From the NCBI GenBank assembly GCA_016718315.1, contig JADKDV010000001.1, positions 868,001 to 932,000 of the forward strand: 64,000 bases of DNA, read 5' to 3'. Below are positions 36,567 through 44,363 of this stretch, piece by piece. How positions within the stretch are numbered: position 1 is the first letter of the stretch; each line of letters starts with the position of its first letter. Source of the DNA: Candidatus Obscuribacter sp. (GTDB taxonomy: Bacteria; Cyanobacteriota; Vampirovibrionia; Obscuribacterales; Obscuribacteraceae). A program made the position numbers and the translations under genes. Under the pieces are notes generated by a model. The model had not been told where the DNA came from, did no database searches, and saw only the letters and a program-made list of their open reading frames with translations.

Positions 36567-37558
36567 CAAGTCACCACAGGTTGTCTGGCCAGAATCCACT
36601 CAGCCAGGACATGGGTATACTCCTTAAACCAGTTAGCATCAAAGTCCAAACTGTGATACGACTCTGGAAAGATACGTAAGTCTTTGGTTTGCGAGCGCGC
36701 TTTGGCAAACCATGACTGCAATTTTTCGACATCGACAACTTGATCCGAGCCACCTTGCAAAACGAGCAGAGGTGCCTCGATATTAGCATTAGCTTTTTCG
36801 GCCAGTTTGCCCAGCTTGTAAGACTCCACAAAAAATGAAGCTGTAGCCTCGGTCAGGCGCAGCGGATCACGCTTAAGATAGCCCTGAAAAGTCGGGTTAT
36901 CAGTAAACATGTTGACCTCAAGTGGAATTGGCCATTTACGGTGGGAAGCATTGTCACCACCCAAAAAAGAAGTGTATGCAATCTGCATTTTGGTGGAGGC
37001 ACCAAAATCGATCTTGGTAAAAATGGCAGGACTGGTCAGAGCCAGACCAGCGATAGGCAAATTGATCTCGCCTGATGCCACTGGTTTGTAGTCCTTTTGT
37101 GTAATCACGCTGGCGGCTTTTGCCCCCCAGCAGTTACCAATCAACACGATGGGATGTCCGACAAAATCAAAAGCGAGTTTACGGATAATCATCTCGAGAT
37201 CACCAAGATAAGTCTTGTAACTGGAGAGATTGCCGCGATCACGAGGATTGAGACCAGCGCCCCGACGGTCAGGAGCATAAACAGTGATACCTTTTTGATT
37301 AAGCACACTGGCTGTGTTCTCAAACCACTGGCTGTGTCCCTCGATACCGTGCAAATAGAGCACAACAGGTAAGCCACTCTTGCCCTTCCACAGTCGCACA
37401 GCCAACTCTACCCCGTCGCTCATACGCAAAGAGGTCATTTCAGGAACGATTACTGGCACGCCAGCGATATTGGGCAGGGGGGTTGAGACTAGGTCTTTCA
37501 ATTTGGATTGGTTCAGGATGTAACAACGGGGGCATTTGCCTGGTGAAAAGTTTAACAT
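36566..37558 (-). CDS. Alpha/beta hydrolase with predicted Cys nucleophile
   Basis: A 330-residue alpha/beta hydrolase. The lid-type start V-V-L-Y-L-H-G-I-E-G-H-S (about 65-76) is like the oxyanion H-G segment of monoacylglycerol lipases. The nucleophile elbow reads G-N-C-W-G (about 142-146), with Cys where Ser is usual. Asp in G-G-S-D-Q-V-V-D and His in Y-H-S-L-D-F-D complete a triad. A Cys nucleophile occurs in dienelactone hydrolases and some acyltransferases or thioesterase relatives, so acyl transfer is possible. It is the first gene of the seven-gene operon and diverges from the gene at 37684. Confidence 0.8.
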   Translation of the reverse strand: MLNFSPGKCPRCYILNQSKLKDLVSTPLPNIAGVPVIVPEMTSLRMSDGVELAVRLWKGKSGLPVVLYLHGIEGHSQWFENTASVLNQKGITVYAPDRRGAGLNPRDRGNLSSYKTYLGDLEMIIRKLAFDFVGHPIVLIGNCWGAKAASVITQKDYKPVASGEINLPIAGLALTSPAIFTKIDFGASTKMQIAYTSFLGGDNASHRKWPIPLEVNMFTDNPTFQGYLKRDPLRLTEATASFFVESYKLGKLAEKANANIEAPLLVLQGGSDQVVDVEKLQSWFAKARSQTKDLRIFPESYHSLDFDANWFKEYTHVLAEWILARQPVVT

Positions 37559-37683
37559 CCCAGTAAGGTGAGGGCAAAGCTAGCCTATGACGTAGTAAAG
37601 TATCAAGTCGAGGTCGTTTGGTAGACCGACCTGGTGCAAAGCTGTCATTTTGACAGCCTGGAGTCAATGATGAGGACCCGGAC

Positions 37684-38457
37684 TTGCAAGAAAAAGTGCA
37701 GGTGACAAGCCTTAACCTTGCCCCTGATGAAGCCAAACAGGCGCGTGCTAGAGCGCTTGAGATATTGGCCTGGATTGCCTCAGAATTAAACGAAAGCCTC
37801 TCGCACAGCTGTTTGATGGACACGGTAACAACCAGTGACATTACGACAAGCCGTGCCCTGTGCCTTTCTATGTGGCCGTTTGTAAGATCGTTGCCTGATA
37901 ACATCTCGGTTGTCAAGGACAAATTAGCCTTGCTCACTCAAGATGGAAGCAATGACGGTGGCCTCAATTTGCTCACCCAACTAGCTGATGACGAAAGACA
38001 CTACCAAAAACTTTATCTAAGACAATTCATCCTGGCTGGCATGACTGATGCCCAAATAGACCAGCTAGAGGCCAAATCAGATGAAGAATGCAGTATTGAA
38101 GAAGTGCTTAATCTCAAGGGAAGAATGCACTACTACTGCCACGAAGGCACCACTGAAGAAGGAGTGCTGGCAATCATTACAGCAGAACTGGTGGCGACAC
38201 AGTTCGCCCGCATCGCCCTTAAGGCTTTTGAGACCTATTTCCATGCTCGTATAGATAAGTATTGCAAAGAAAAAATTGACGAGGGTCTGGCCTGGCTTAC
38301 TTTGCACGCTAAACAAAACACCAGACACGCCATCTGGATGAAAAGAATGCTAATTACGGTTGAAAAGAAAGAAAGCCAGACTAATAATCGACCTGAATGC
38401 GTAAAAGATCTGCTTGCCTGTCTGGCAGCAATCTGGCAAACCCCAAAAATAAAGTGA
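37684..38457 (+). CDS. Haem-oxygenase-like diiron oxidase (HDO/CADD-like) candidate
   Basis: A 257-residue all-helical protein starting at TTG behind GATGAGGAC. The ligand pattern fits the haem-oxygenase-like diiron fold: A-D-D-E-R-H-Y-Q-K-L (Glu104, His106), I-I-T-A-E-L-V-A (Glu168), and L-H-A-K-Q-N-T-R-H (His208, His215). Known members cut or oxidise fatty acids, amino acids or cofactors (UndA, CADD, PqqC, TenA relatives). The overall identity is an inference from pattern only. It is divergent from the hydrolase-led operon across a 125-base shared promoter region and leads a plus-strand set (LolA-like, ICMT-like, SRPBCC). Confidence 0.55.
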   Translation: MQEKVQVTSLNLAPDEAKQARARALEILAWIASELNESLSHSCLMDTVTTSDITTSRALCLSMWPFVRSLPDNISVVKDKLALLTQDGSNDGGLNLLTQLADDERHYQKLYLRQFILAGMTDAQIDQLEAKSDEECSIEEVLNLKGRMHYYCHEGTTEEGVLAIITAELVATQFARIALKAFETYFHARIDKYCKEKIDEGLAWLTLHAKQNTRHAIWMKRMLITVEKKESQTNNRPECVKDLLACLAAIWQTPKIK

Positions 38458-38460
38458 CCT

Positions 38461-39171
38461 ATGTATTTAAAAACCAATCTAGTTGCCATCATAAGCCTGT
38501 TCCTGTTATCTACAGGTAGCGCCTTTGCCGGCGAATCAATTGCTCCATCGGATATGTTGGAGGGCTCAGGCTTTATCGAAAAAATGGTGCAACGCGCCGA
38601 TGCATACAATGACTATACATTTGAGTACCAAATGGTTGCCTTTAAAAAAGGCAAGGTTGTTGAAGAGGGCGCCTTTTATTACAAAAAGCCCCGATTGATC
38701 AAGCTTATCGAGAAGGGTAATTTTCACAAAGGCTCTATTGCCATACTTGGAGCAAACGGTAAAGTCAGAGCAAAACCAGGTGGTGCCCTGAGTTTTTTAG
38801 CAATAGACCTGGCGCCAAACTCCAATCTCTTGCGCTCAGCCAATGGTTATCCCATGTGCGACTCTGATCTTTATTCACTGGCTAAAGCACTCAAAATTTT
38901 TCTCAAGCAGGGTAATGTAGCAAGAGTCTCAAAAGAGCCAGTCATTTATGGAACTAACACAGATAAAGTGCATCTTCTGGAAGTGTTCCATGACAGTGAT
39001 ATGAAAGACATTTTTAAAAGAGTGGCAGTCAATCCGCAAACAATGCTGCCAGTTGAATGGTGGGACTATGAAAACGGCAAGCTGGTTTCACATAGCACCT
39101 GGAAGAGTTTTAAAGGCAATATCGGTTTGACCGAAGATGCATTTACGTTTAAAGGAGAGAAACAAATATGA
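38461..39171 (+). CDS. Secreted LolA-like (DUF1571-type) protein
   Basis: A 236-residue protein with a signal peptide (hydrophobic about 6-20, cleavage after A-F-A near 23). The mature part shows alternating beta strands as in LolA/LolB-like lipid-binding half-barrels (F-E-Y-Q-M-V-A-F-K-K-G-K near 57-68, then K-P-R-L-I-K-L-I, L-P-V-E-W-W-D-Y-E-N-G-K near the C-terminus). Such proteins bind acyl chains or lipoproteins in the periplasm. It starts three bases after the diiron-like gene and overlaps the next gene by four (ATGA), so all three are probably one transcript. Confidence 0.65.
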   Translation: MYLKTNLVAIISLFLLSTGSAFAGESIAPSDMLEGSGFIEKMVQRADAYNDYTFEYQMVAFKKGKVVEEGAFYYKKPRLIKLIEKGNFHKGSIAILGANGKVRAKPGGALSFLAIDLAPNSNLLRSANGYPMCDSDLYSLAKALKIFLKQGNVARVSKEPVIYGTNTDKVHLLEVFHDSDMKDIFKRVAVNPQTMLPVEWWDYENGKLVSHSTWKSFKGNIGLTEDAFTFKGEKQI

Positions 39172-39821
39172 CCGGACTCTACAGTCCCTCGATTTTGGCA
39201 GTGATTGTATTGACAGTGATTGCTATTGCTCTTTCGGTACCTGTACTTGCTAAAGGCTTCTCCCGACGCGGTAAGGGTGTCTTCTACGAAAGAGACTTCA
39301 TGATTCAGCGTGCACCGCAGCTGGTTTCACTCTTTACCATCGCCTTAATTGCCATAAGCAGTTTTGCCCTGGACAATAAAATCCAAGCGCCTTTTTTTGT
39401 GCCTCTCTTTACTTTGTCCAACCAGGGTACCGGCGCCCTCAGTTTAGTGTCGTGGTTGGGAGTGCTCATCTATATAAGCGGTCTTATTTTTATGATTGGC
39501 GGTTGGTATTCACTGGGCGAGGCTTTTTCTACCGATGCGGAACTTCTTGACGGTCAGAAAGTCAGAGATACTGGACTGCTTGGATTTGTTATGCATCCCG
39601 CTTACTCCGGCATAATACAGTCCCTGGTGGGTTGCTCTGTTGCCGCACTTTCTCCTATAAGCCTTGGTTTTGCACTCTTTGTGGTGGCACCGCTCTGGCT
39701 AAGAAGAGCAAAGTACGAAGAAGAATTGCTCATTAAGACCTTTGGAGACAACTATAAGGACTACGCGAAGAAACTTAAATGGCGTAGACTCGTCCCTCGT
39801 TTTATACCCATTGGCGTGTAA
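39168..39821 (+). CDS. ICMT/PEMT-like membrane methyltransferase
   Basis: A 217-residue protein with about five membrane helices. The C-terminal part has the isoprenylcysteine carboxyl methyltransferase signature: V-M-H-P-A-Y-S-G (R-H-P-x-Y type, about 142-149), then E-E-x-L-L-x-x-x-F-G-D-N-Y-K-D-Y near 184-200. Family members use S-adenosylmethionine to methylate lipids or lipid-linked carboxylates at the inner membrane. The substrate is unknown. The start overlaps the LolA-like stop in ATGA, and the product may act on the same lipid. Confidence 0.8.
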   Translation: MTGLYSPSILAVIVLTVIAIALSVPVLAKGFSRRGKGVFYERDFMIQRAPQLVSLFTIALIAISSFALDNKIQAPFFVPLFTLSNQGTGALSLVSWLGVLIYISGLIFMIGGWYSLGEAFSTDAELLDGQKVRDTGLLGFVMHPAYSGIIQSLVGCSVAALSPISLGFALFVVAPLWLRRAKYEEELLIKTFGDNYKDYAKKLKWRRLVPRFIPIGV

Positions 39822-39894
39822 CGACTGTAATTTCATTTGCATCAAAACGAGCCAGTGTTATCATTTTTCCAACTGTATTAGGGCTGGTGCAATC

Positions 39895-40527
39895 TTGAAC
39901 AAAATCACATATCTAAGCCGATTTACTGTTGTAAGTGCACTTTGTGCCAGCTTACTTATTGCGATGAGCGCTCCAGCTCAAGCAAAAAACAAAAAGCCCG
40001 TTAGCGACGCAGAGTTAGCCAGAGAGTTAGACAAAGCCGAAGCTCAGGACAATAGCCAATGGTCCAAAGGCACCATCGTTATCAAAGCCACCCCCGAAAC
40101 TGTCTGGAATGCTGTCCACGTGGAACGTAACTCGGACCCCGACCTGGCCTATAGCAAGGTATTGGAGCAAGGCAAAAACGAGAGCTTGCTAGAGCAAAAA
40201 TTCACTTTTATCCCTGTTTTTGGCTCTGCTGTCTGCAAGATGAAACAGTGGGAAGTGCCTCTTGAGCGTATCGACTATAAGATGGTCTCTTCAGATCGTT
40301 TTAAGGCAATGGAAGGCAGCTGGGTTTTTACCCCGCTTGATGGCGGTAAATCTACCAGATTGGACCTCTCCACCAATCTCGATATGGGCATTCCTGTGCC
40401 TCGTGCTATGGTCAATTCGATTGCCTCACGTAAGATTGGCAGTCGCCTCAAGCACGTCAAAGACCTGGCCGAAAACCCACAAGGCAAACTAGCTCAAGCC
40501 AAAATGAAAAAAGACCTGGGTCAATAG
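39895..40527 (+). CDS. Secreted SRPBCC/START-like lipid-binding protein
   Basis: A 210-residue protein with a signal peptide (hydrophobic about 8-24, likely cleavage after A-Q-A near 30). The mature part matches the SRPBCC helix-grip pattern: a first strand I-V-I-K-A-T-P-E-T-V-W-N-A-V (about 59-72), then strands and a long C-terminal helix. These domains bind hydrophobic ligands. The frame is open from an ATG at 39742, but that start would bury the signal peptide and overlap the previous gene by 80 bases. The TTG at 39895 is preferred. It probably belongs to the same lipid-related set. Confidence 0.7.
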   Translation: MNKITYLSRFTVVSALCASLLIAMSAPAQAKNKKPVSDAELARELDKAEAQDNSQWSKGTIVIKATPETVWNAVHVERNSDPDLAYSKVLEQGKNESLLEQKFTFIPVFGSAVCKMKQWEVPLERIDYKMVSSDRFKAMEGSWVFTPLDGGKSTRLDLSTNLDMGIPVPRAMVNSIASRKIGSRLKHVKDLAENPQGKLAQAKMKKDLGQ

Positions 40528-40662
40528 ACGGTTACTACCAAGTACTAACATTCTCTCCACGCGGGTTAAAATTTGCACCTGTGGGATTTTTCCCCTTGCT
40601 CTTGCCATAGCCTCAAGCTATTGTGAGAGGCAAATCAGTATGCACCTTGCTGGAGATGTATT

Positions 40663-41358
40663 GTGAAGCGAAGACTTTTACTGGCAGCCCTCGTTTGTTT
40701 AGCAATACAGTCGGCACCAGGTGCGGCTTTAGCCTATGGCGAAGCGCACTACACAGAAGCTGTACAGGCATATCAACGGGGTGAGCTGGAGCGAGCTCGT
40801 GTGCATTTTTATGCTTATATCAAGAGTCATCCAGGGGTTTATCAAGCCCACTATCAGTTAGCCAACACTCTCACCCAAAAAGCTGATCTCGACAATGCAA
40901 TCTCGCAGTATCAGCGCACACTGCAGCTCAAACCAGACAAACTGACGGCTGAGCGCTGCCAGACTGCTCTGAAGCAATTGGCCTACCTAAAATCTCTGCC
41001 ACCCAGACAGCAGCCAGTCAATCCCGAAGAGCGTAAGCAGCGTGAGCTCGATTACAACAATGCCAAAGCCATTGCTATGCAAATTGAGCAGACCAAGCGA
41101 ATACAAGCGCAAAAGGAGCAAATCCTGGCTGATAGCGAAAGAGCCGCCAACAGTGTGCTCAGCGACGCCACCGGACAGGTGCAGAGCATGACTCAAAACG
41201 CCAATTATCGACTGCGCAACCAGAGTGGTGATTGGATTGGTGTAGGTCTACCCACCCGTATGGAACGCGATGTGATGGAGCCAGCCGAACGTGAAGCCGC
41301 CCGAATCAGACAGGAAGGTCTAAAACGAGCAGCCAGTCTCGGTGGACCAACAATGTAA
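40663..41358 (+). CDS. Secreted TPR protein with coiled-coil tail
   Basis: A 231-residue protein starting at GTG behind CTGGAGATG. A signal peptide (about 3-22, ending A-L-A) is followed by two or three TPR units (about 27-110), then a charged, Gln-rich helix (about 125-185) that looks like a coiled coil, and an Arg/Glu-rich C-terminus. It is likely a periplasmic scaffold. A 135-base upstream gap separates it from the SRPBCC gene, so it may be transcribed alone. Confidence 0.7.
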   Translation: MKRRLLLAALVCLAIQSAPGAALAYGEAHYTEAVQAYQRGELERARVHFYAYIKSHPGVYQAHYQLANTLTQKADLDNAISQYQRTLQLKPDKLTAERCQTALKQLAYLKSLPPRQQPVNPEERKQRELDYNNAKAIAMQIEQTKRIQAQKEQILADSERAANSVLSDATGQVQSMTQNANYRLRNQSGDWIGVGLPTRMERDVMEPAEREAARIRQEGLKRAASLGGPTM

Positions 41359-41366
41359 GGAACTGG

Positions 41367-41759
41367 TTATTGAGCTGATTGAGCACGTCTCTCAATAGAA
41401 CCAGTCACACCGCCTATAACTAGCATCACAAGACCAGCTAAAGCAGCAGGCACGAATCCTGAGACTGTAAGGTATTGTGGCATCACATCGGCAGTAAGCA
41501 TAAGAGCAAAAGCGGGCAAGAGCCAGAAGCCTAAAATCCATAGCGGCACAAGCCAGAGCAGAGACAAACCAAAGGAAGTCACTGTTATCACCGCCGACAG
41601 TGCCACAGCTGCTAGCTCCACAAGCCAGAGCATAAAACCAAAAACCACTGAAATTACGAGTGCGGCCCAGAAGTTACCGTGGAAATCAATGCCATGAATC
41701 AAGGGCAAAATGAAGAAAAAGGATACGGCTGTAAGTACAAGTCTAATTAGCAGTCCCAT
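41367..41759 (-). CDS. Phage-holin-family-like small membrane protein
   Basis: A 130-residue protein with four predicted membrane helices. Its layout (L-L-I-R-L-V-L-T-A-V, a G-I-D-F-H-G-N-F-W-A-A-L turn, two long helices, a final G-F-V-P-A-A-L-A-G helix) resembles the four-helix family named after mycobacterial holins, which is widespread on bacterial chromosomes with unknown role. The frame extends to 41873, but the ATG at 41759 has a strong GGAGGGG-type site and gives the usual family length. It overlaps the upstream membrane gene by 17 bases. Confidence 0.65.
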   Translation of the reverse strand: MGLLIRLVLTAVSFFFILPLIHGIDFHGNFWAALVISVVFGFMLWLVELAAVALSAVITVTSFGLSLLWLVPLWILGFWLLPAFALMLTADVMPQYLTVSGFVPAALAGLVMLVIGGVTGSIERRAQSAQ

Positions 41760-42090
41760 GAGTACCCCTCCTGCCTTGACTGGACAAAAATGTGGTGAGC
41801 AAAGTCGCTCCGTAGGCCCCAGCGCCGACACACAGTACCAGTAGCCAGTTTTTAAAGAGAGTATTGAGATCAATACTATTTGCTCTTACCGGTTGCATAT
41901 TTAGATTGATGGTCAGACCAAAAATATCAGCGCTTGCCCGCTTTTGATACACCGGCGGCTGCCAGGCAAAGCTATAGCCCATCGGTACAGCCACACCGGC
42001 ACTATCTTTGTGCTGCCACGGAGGATAAAGGGCAGTGACAGCGAGGAAGACCAGGGCTGTAACAACTATAAATTTGCGGACACTGTGCAT
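41743..42090 (-). CDS. Small bitopic membrane protein of unknown function
   Basis: A 115-residue protein with two membrane helices (about 7-22 and 80-98) and a periplasmic loop containing Y-P-P-W, a segment often seen just after a first helix in uncharacterised membrane proteins. The frame continues to 42303, but the upstream part is unlike a leader. The ATG at 42090 (GGTGGG nearby) is chosen, with 42117 as the alternative. It overlaps the holin-like gene by 17 bases and the two are likely co-expressed. No function can be offered. Confidence 0.55.
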   Translation of the reverse strand: MHSVRKFIVVTALVFLAVTALYPPWQHKDSAGVAVPMGYSFAWQPPVYQKRASADIFGLTINLNMQPVRANSIDLNTLFKNWLLVLCVGAGAYGATLLTTFLSSQGRRGTHGTAN

Positions 42091-42160
42091 TGTCTTACCC
42101 ACCAAAAGAACATCCATGCAGATGCTTTTGTCTAGACGGGTAAAGACTGTTGTGGTTCCC

Positions 42161-42532
42161 TTATTGCTGGGGAGCAGGTGTTTTGAGGCGGTTTTGCAGA
42201 TAGCTATCCAGTCCCTGCTTGAGCATGCCGCCAAAACCGGCAGGCTGAGCTGGAGTTGTAGGCTGTGCGGTGACGGCAGCTGGTTGACTAAGCGGCAGTA
42301 CATTGACCTGCAAAGCTCTCGGGTCCTGAGCTAAAAGCTGCCCAGAGCTATTGATAAAGATGTAATAGGATTGACCTGTGCCAATATTGGTCATCATATA
42401 CTGACCCGGCGGCAAACTCGAGCTGCCGGCTTGCAACAAGCCAGCAGGTTGTTGTACCTGGGCCACAACTGGACTCACCAGAGCCATCGCCGCCACCACA
42501 AGCAGTGCTACCTTTGACCAAACTTTTGCCAT
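42161..42532 (-). CDS. Small secreted protein
   Basis: A 123-residue protein with a clear signal peptide (hydrophobic about 8-22, cleavage after V-V-A near 23). The short mature domain is rich in Gln, Pro and Ala, and its segment Y-Y-I-F-I-N-S-S-G-Q-L looks beta-stranded. It lies upstream of the two membrane genes on the same strand, about 70 bases away. No family is recognised. It is probably periplasmic or surface-exposed. Confidence 0.65.
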   Translation of the reverse strand: MAKVWSKVALLVVAAMALVSPVVAQVQQPAGLLQAGSSSLPPGQYMMTNIGTGQSYYIFINSSGQLLAQDPRALQVNVLPLSQPAAVTAQPTTPAQPAGFGGMLKQGLDSYLQNRLKTPAPQQ

Positions 42533-42623
42533 TGCTCATCTCCTCACTACCAACCACTATTATGGCTAAAAGCAGCAGATAAAAGATTAAAAGCTGTTAG
42601 TAGAGGACTCATGGGAGCGCTTT

Positions 42624-42672
42624 AGGCTAATGTACTTTTACCTTTCTAGATCAGCTAAAAGTACATTAGCCT
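42624..42672 (-). terminator. 17-bp perfect inverted repeat over the ppx stop codon
   Basis: AGGCTAATGTACTTTTA at 42624-42640 pairs perfectly with 42656-42672 across a 15-base loop. The TAA stop of the Ppx/GppA-like gene (42638-42640) is part of the stem, so the last codons and the 3' flank form one hairpin. The flank lacks a U-run, so a simple Rho-independent terminator is not certain. It may instead protect the transcript end. Confidence 0.5.
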
Positions 42673-44335
42673 CTACCAAAATCTCCAGCTTGACGCCGTA
42701 ATGATTTTCAAAATATTCGCGTTTTTCGTTGAGCGCCCATATCTCAGATTGAGCGTTTTCGCCATTATGGAGATGTAGCAAAAGACTCAATGTGCGACTC
42801 TGACTATCCTTACTGGAAGCTTTGAGTACCACCTTAAGATCGCTAATAATTTGTTTGTGAGAACGGTCCAGAGCTTCTGCAATCCGCAAAAATGCAGAGA
42901 GGTCGTGCACCATTTTGCGCCCATCAATATCCAGGGTATACCAGGCCTCGTGTGTCACTTTAGGCTCAGAACCACGGTGATAGCGAGCAATACCAGCGAT
43001 AATTGCTACTTCTTCTTCGGAGTGACCGAGTAAGCCACCATTTTTGATCAGATAAAAGCTATGTTTGTGGTGCCCGTTGCGACCGACAAACATACCCACA
43101 TCATGCAGCATGGCAGCAGACCAGAGCAGATGTCCCACTTCTTCAGGATAATTGTGCAATAGTCCACGAGTTTGAGTAAAGAGCTGCTGACTCAAAAAAG
43201 CTACTTGCTGGGCATGTTCAAAATTGACTTGATACTTCTCAAGCAAGTTATAAACACTGACTGAGCGCGGATCGCGGTGCATCGTCAGACCAGCATCAAG
43301 CCATCCAGTCTGCAAAAAGCGATCGACGACCACACCTTCTCTTAGAGCCGATGTAGATACACGCAAAGACCTGGCTCCTAAAGAGCGCATTGTCTCAAGC
43401 AATACAATCGATCCAGCTAATATTGTTTCGTTGCGATCAGCACTGACGCCTTTGGGTTTTTCACCTTTGAGTGCAGCACCTTGCAAATAATTGACAATGT
43501 TTTCGAGGCGATCGATCTCGAGAGTCCAGCCCACAAGATCGGCGTGAGGAGTACCACAAGTGACTCTATCCAACTTAGAAAGCGCTTGAATTGTGCCAGA
43601 TGTACCAACCAGCACATCAAAGCCACCACAAGTAGCGATGCCATTTGCCGAGGGTCTGAGTACACCGCGCACTTCATTGTGCAGCTCTTTAATCGCTTCT
43701 CGGGTAACCTCGCCTCGTTTAAAAAAGCGCTGGGTCAAACGAGCTGCGCCTAATTTATAGGATTCGGCAAAATAAGTACGCTCACTACTACCGACAATGA
43801 GCTCAGTGCTACCGCCACCGATATCAACAATACAAAAGCGCCCTTTAAAGTTGGGCAAAGTCTGCGGCAAACTGGATAAAAAGCCCAGATAAATCAAACG
43901 CGCTTCTTCTTTACCGGAGATCATGCGCGCATCCATCTTTAACTCAGAACGGATGCGCCTAAGGCACTCCTCACCGTTTTTGGACTCACGCACAGCCGAT
44001 GTGGCTACAGCCATAATATATGTAGCGCCGCGCTCTCTGGCTTTTTTGAGCATATCTCGCAAGATACGTAGACATGAACGCAGGGCAGGCTCATCTATAT
44101 AATGGGCGGTAAGCGAACGTCTAAAGAATGGCACTGCTTCTTTTACTTTGGCCAGGACCTCAAAATGGTCCTTGTCAGGCGATGCCTGGCAGACGATCAT
44201 ATGAAAAGAATTGGTACCCATATCGACTACAGCTACAACCGGGCCGCCTTTGACTTTTACCCAAGAGCCTTTGCGCTCTGCTGGCAAGGCTAGAGGACCC
44301 TCTGATTTGGCTTTAGAGTCCGGTCTTAAGCTCAT
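42638..44335 (-). CDS. Ppx/GppA family phosphatase with C-terminal HD region
   Basis: A 565-residue protein. Residues about 30-330 are the actin-like Ppx/GppA fold with V-V-D-M-G-T-N-S-F-H (phosphate loop 1, about 34-43), V-D-I-G-G-G-S-T-E-L (loop 2, about 171-180) and G-T-S-G-T-I-Q (about 248-254). Residues about 370-480 carry an HD-type helical domain with M-L-H-D-V-G-M and H-H-K-H-S-F-Y-L. The family hydrolyses polyphosphate or guanosine pentaphosphate and so affects stress signalling. The protein is longer than Escherichia coli Ppx (about 510). It follows the haem genes by 28 bases and may share their transcript. Confidence 0.9.
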   Translation of the reverse strand: MSLRPDSKAKSEGPLALPAERKGSWVKVKGGPVVAVVDMGTNSFHMIVCQASPDKDHFEVLAKVKEAVPFFRRSLTAHYIDEPALRSCLRILRDMLKKARERGATYIMAVATSAVRESKNGEECLRRIRSELKMDARMISGKEEARLIYLGFLSSLPQTLPNFKGRFCIVDIGGGSTELIVGSSERTYFAESYKLGAARLTQRFFKRGEVTREAIKELHNEVRGVLRPSANGIATCGGFDVLVGTSGTIQALSKLDRVTCGTPHADLVGWTLEIDRLENIVNYLQGAALKGEKPKGVSADRNETILAGSIVLLETMRSLGARSLRVSTSALREGVVVDRFLQTGWLDAGLTMHRDPRSVSVYNLLEKYQVNFEHAQQVAFLSQQLFTQTRGLLHNYPEEVGHLLWSAAMLHDVGMFVGRNGHHKHSFYLIKNGGLLGHSEEEVAIIAGIARYHRGSEPKVTHEAWYTLDIDGRKMVHDLSAFLRIAEALDRSHKQIISDLKVVLKASSKDSQSRTLSLLLHLHNGENAQSEIWALNEKREYFENHYGVKLEILVEANVLLADLER

Positions 44336-44363
44336 AAAAAACTCGCATCTGTCGATTTACTAG

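Noticed and set aside
39742..39894. Extended N-terminus of the SRPBCC protein
   Set aside because: It would put 51 extra residues before a clear signal peptide and overlap the ICMT-like gene by 80 bases.
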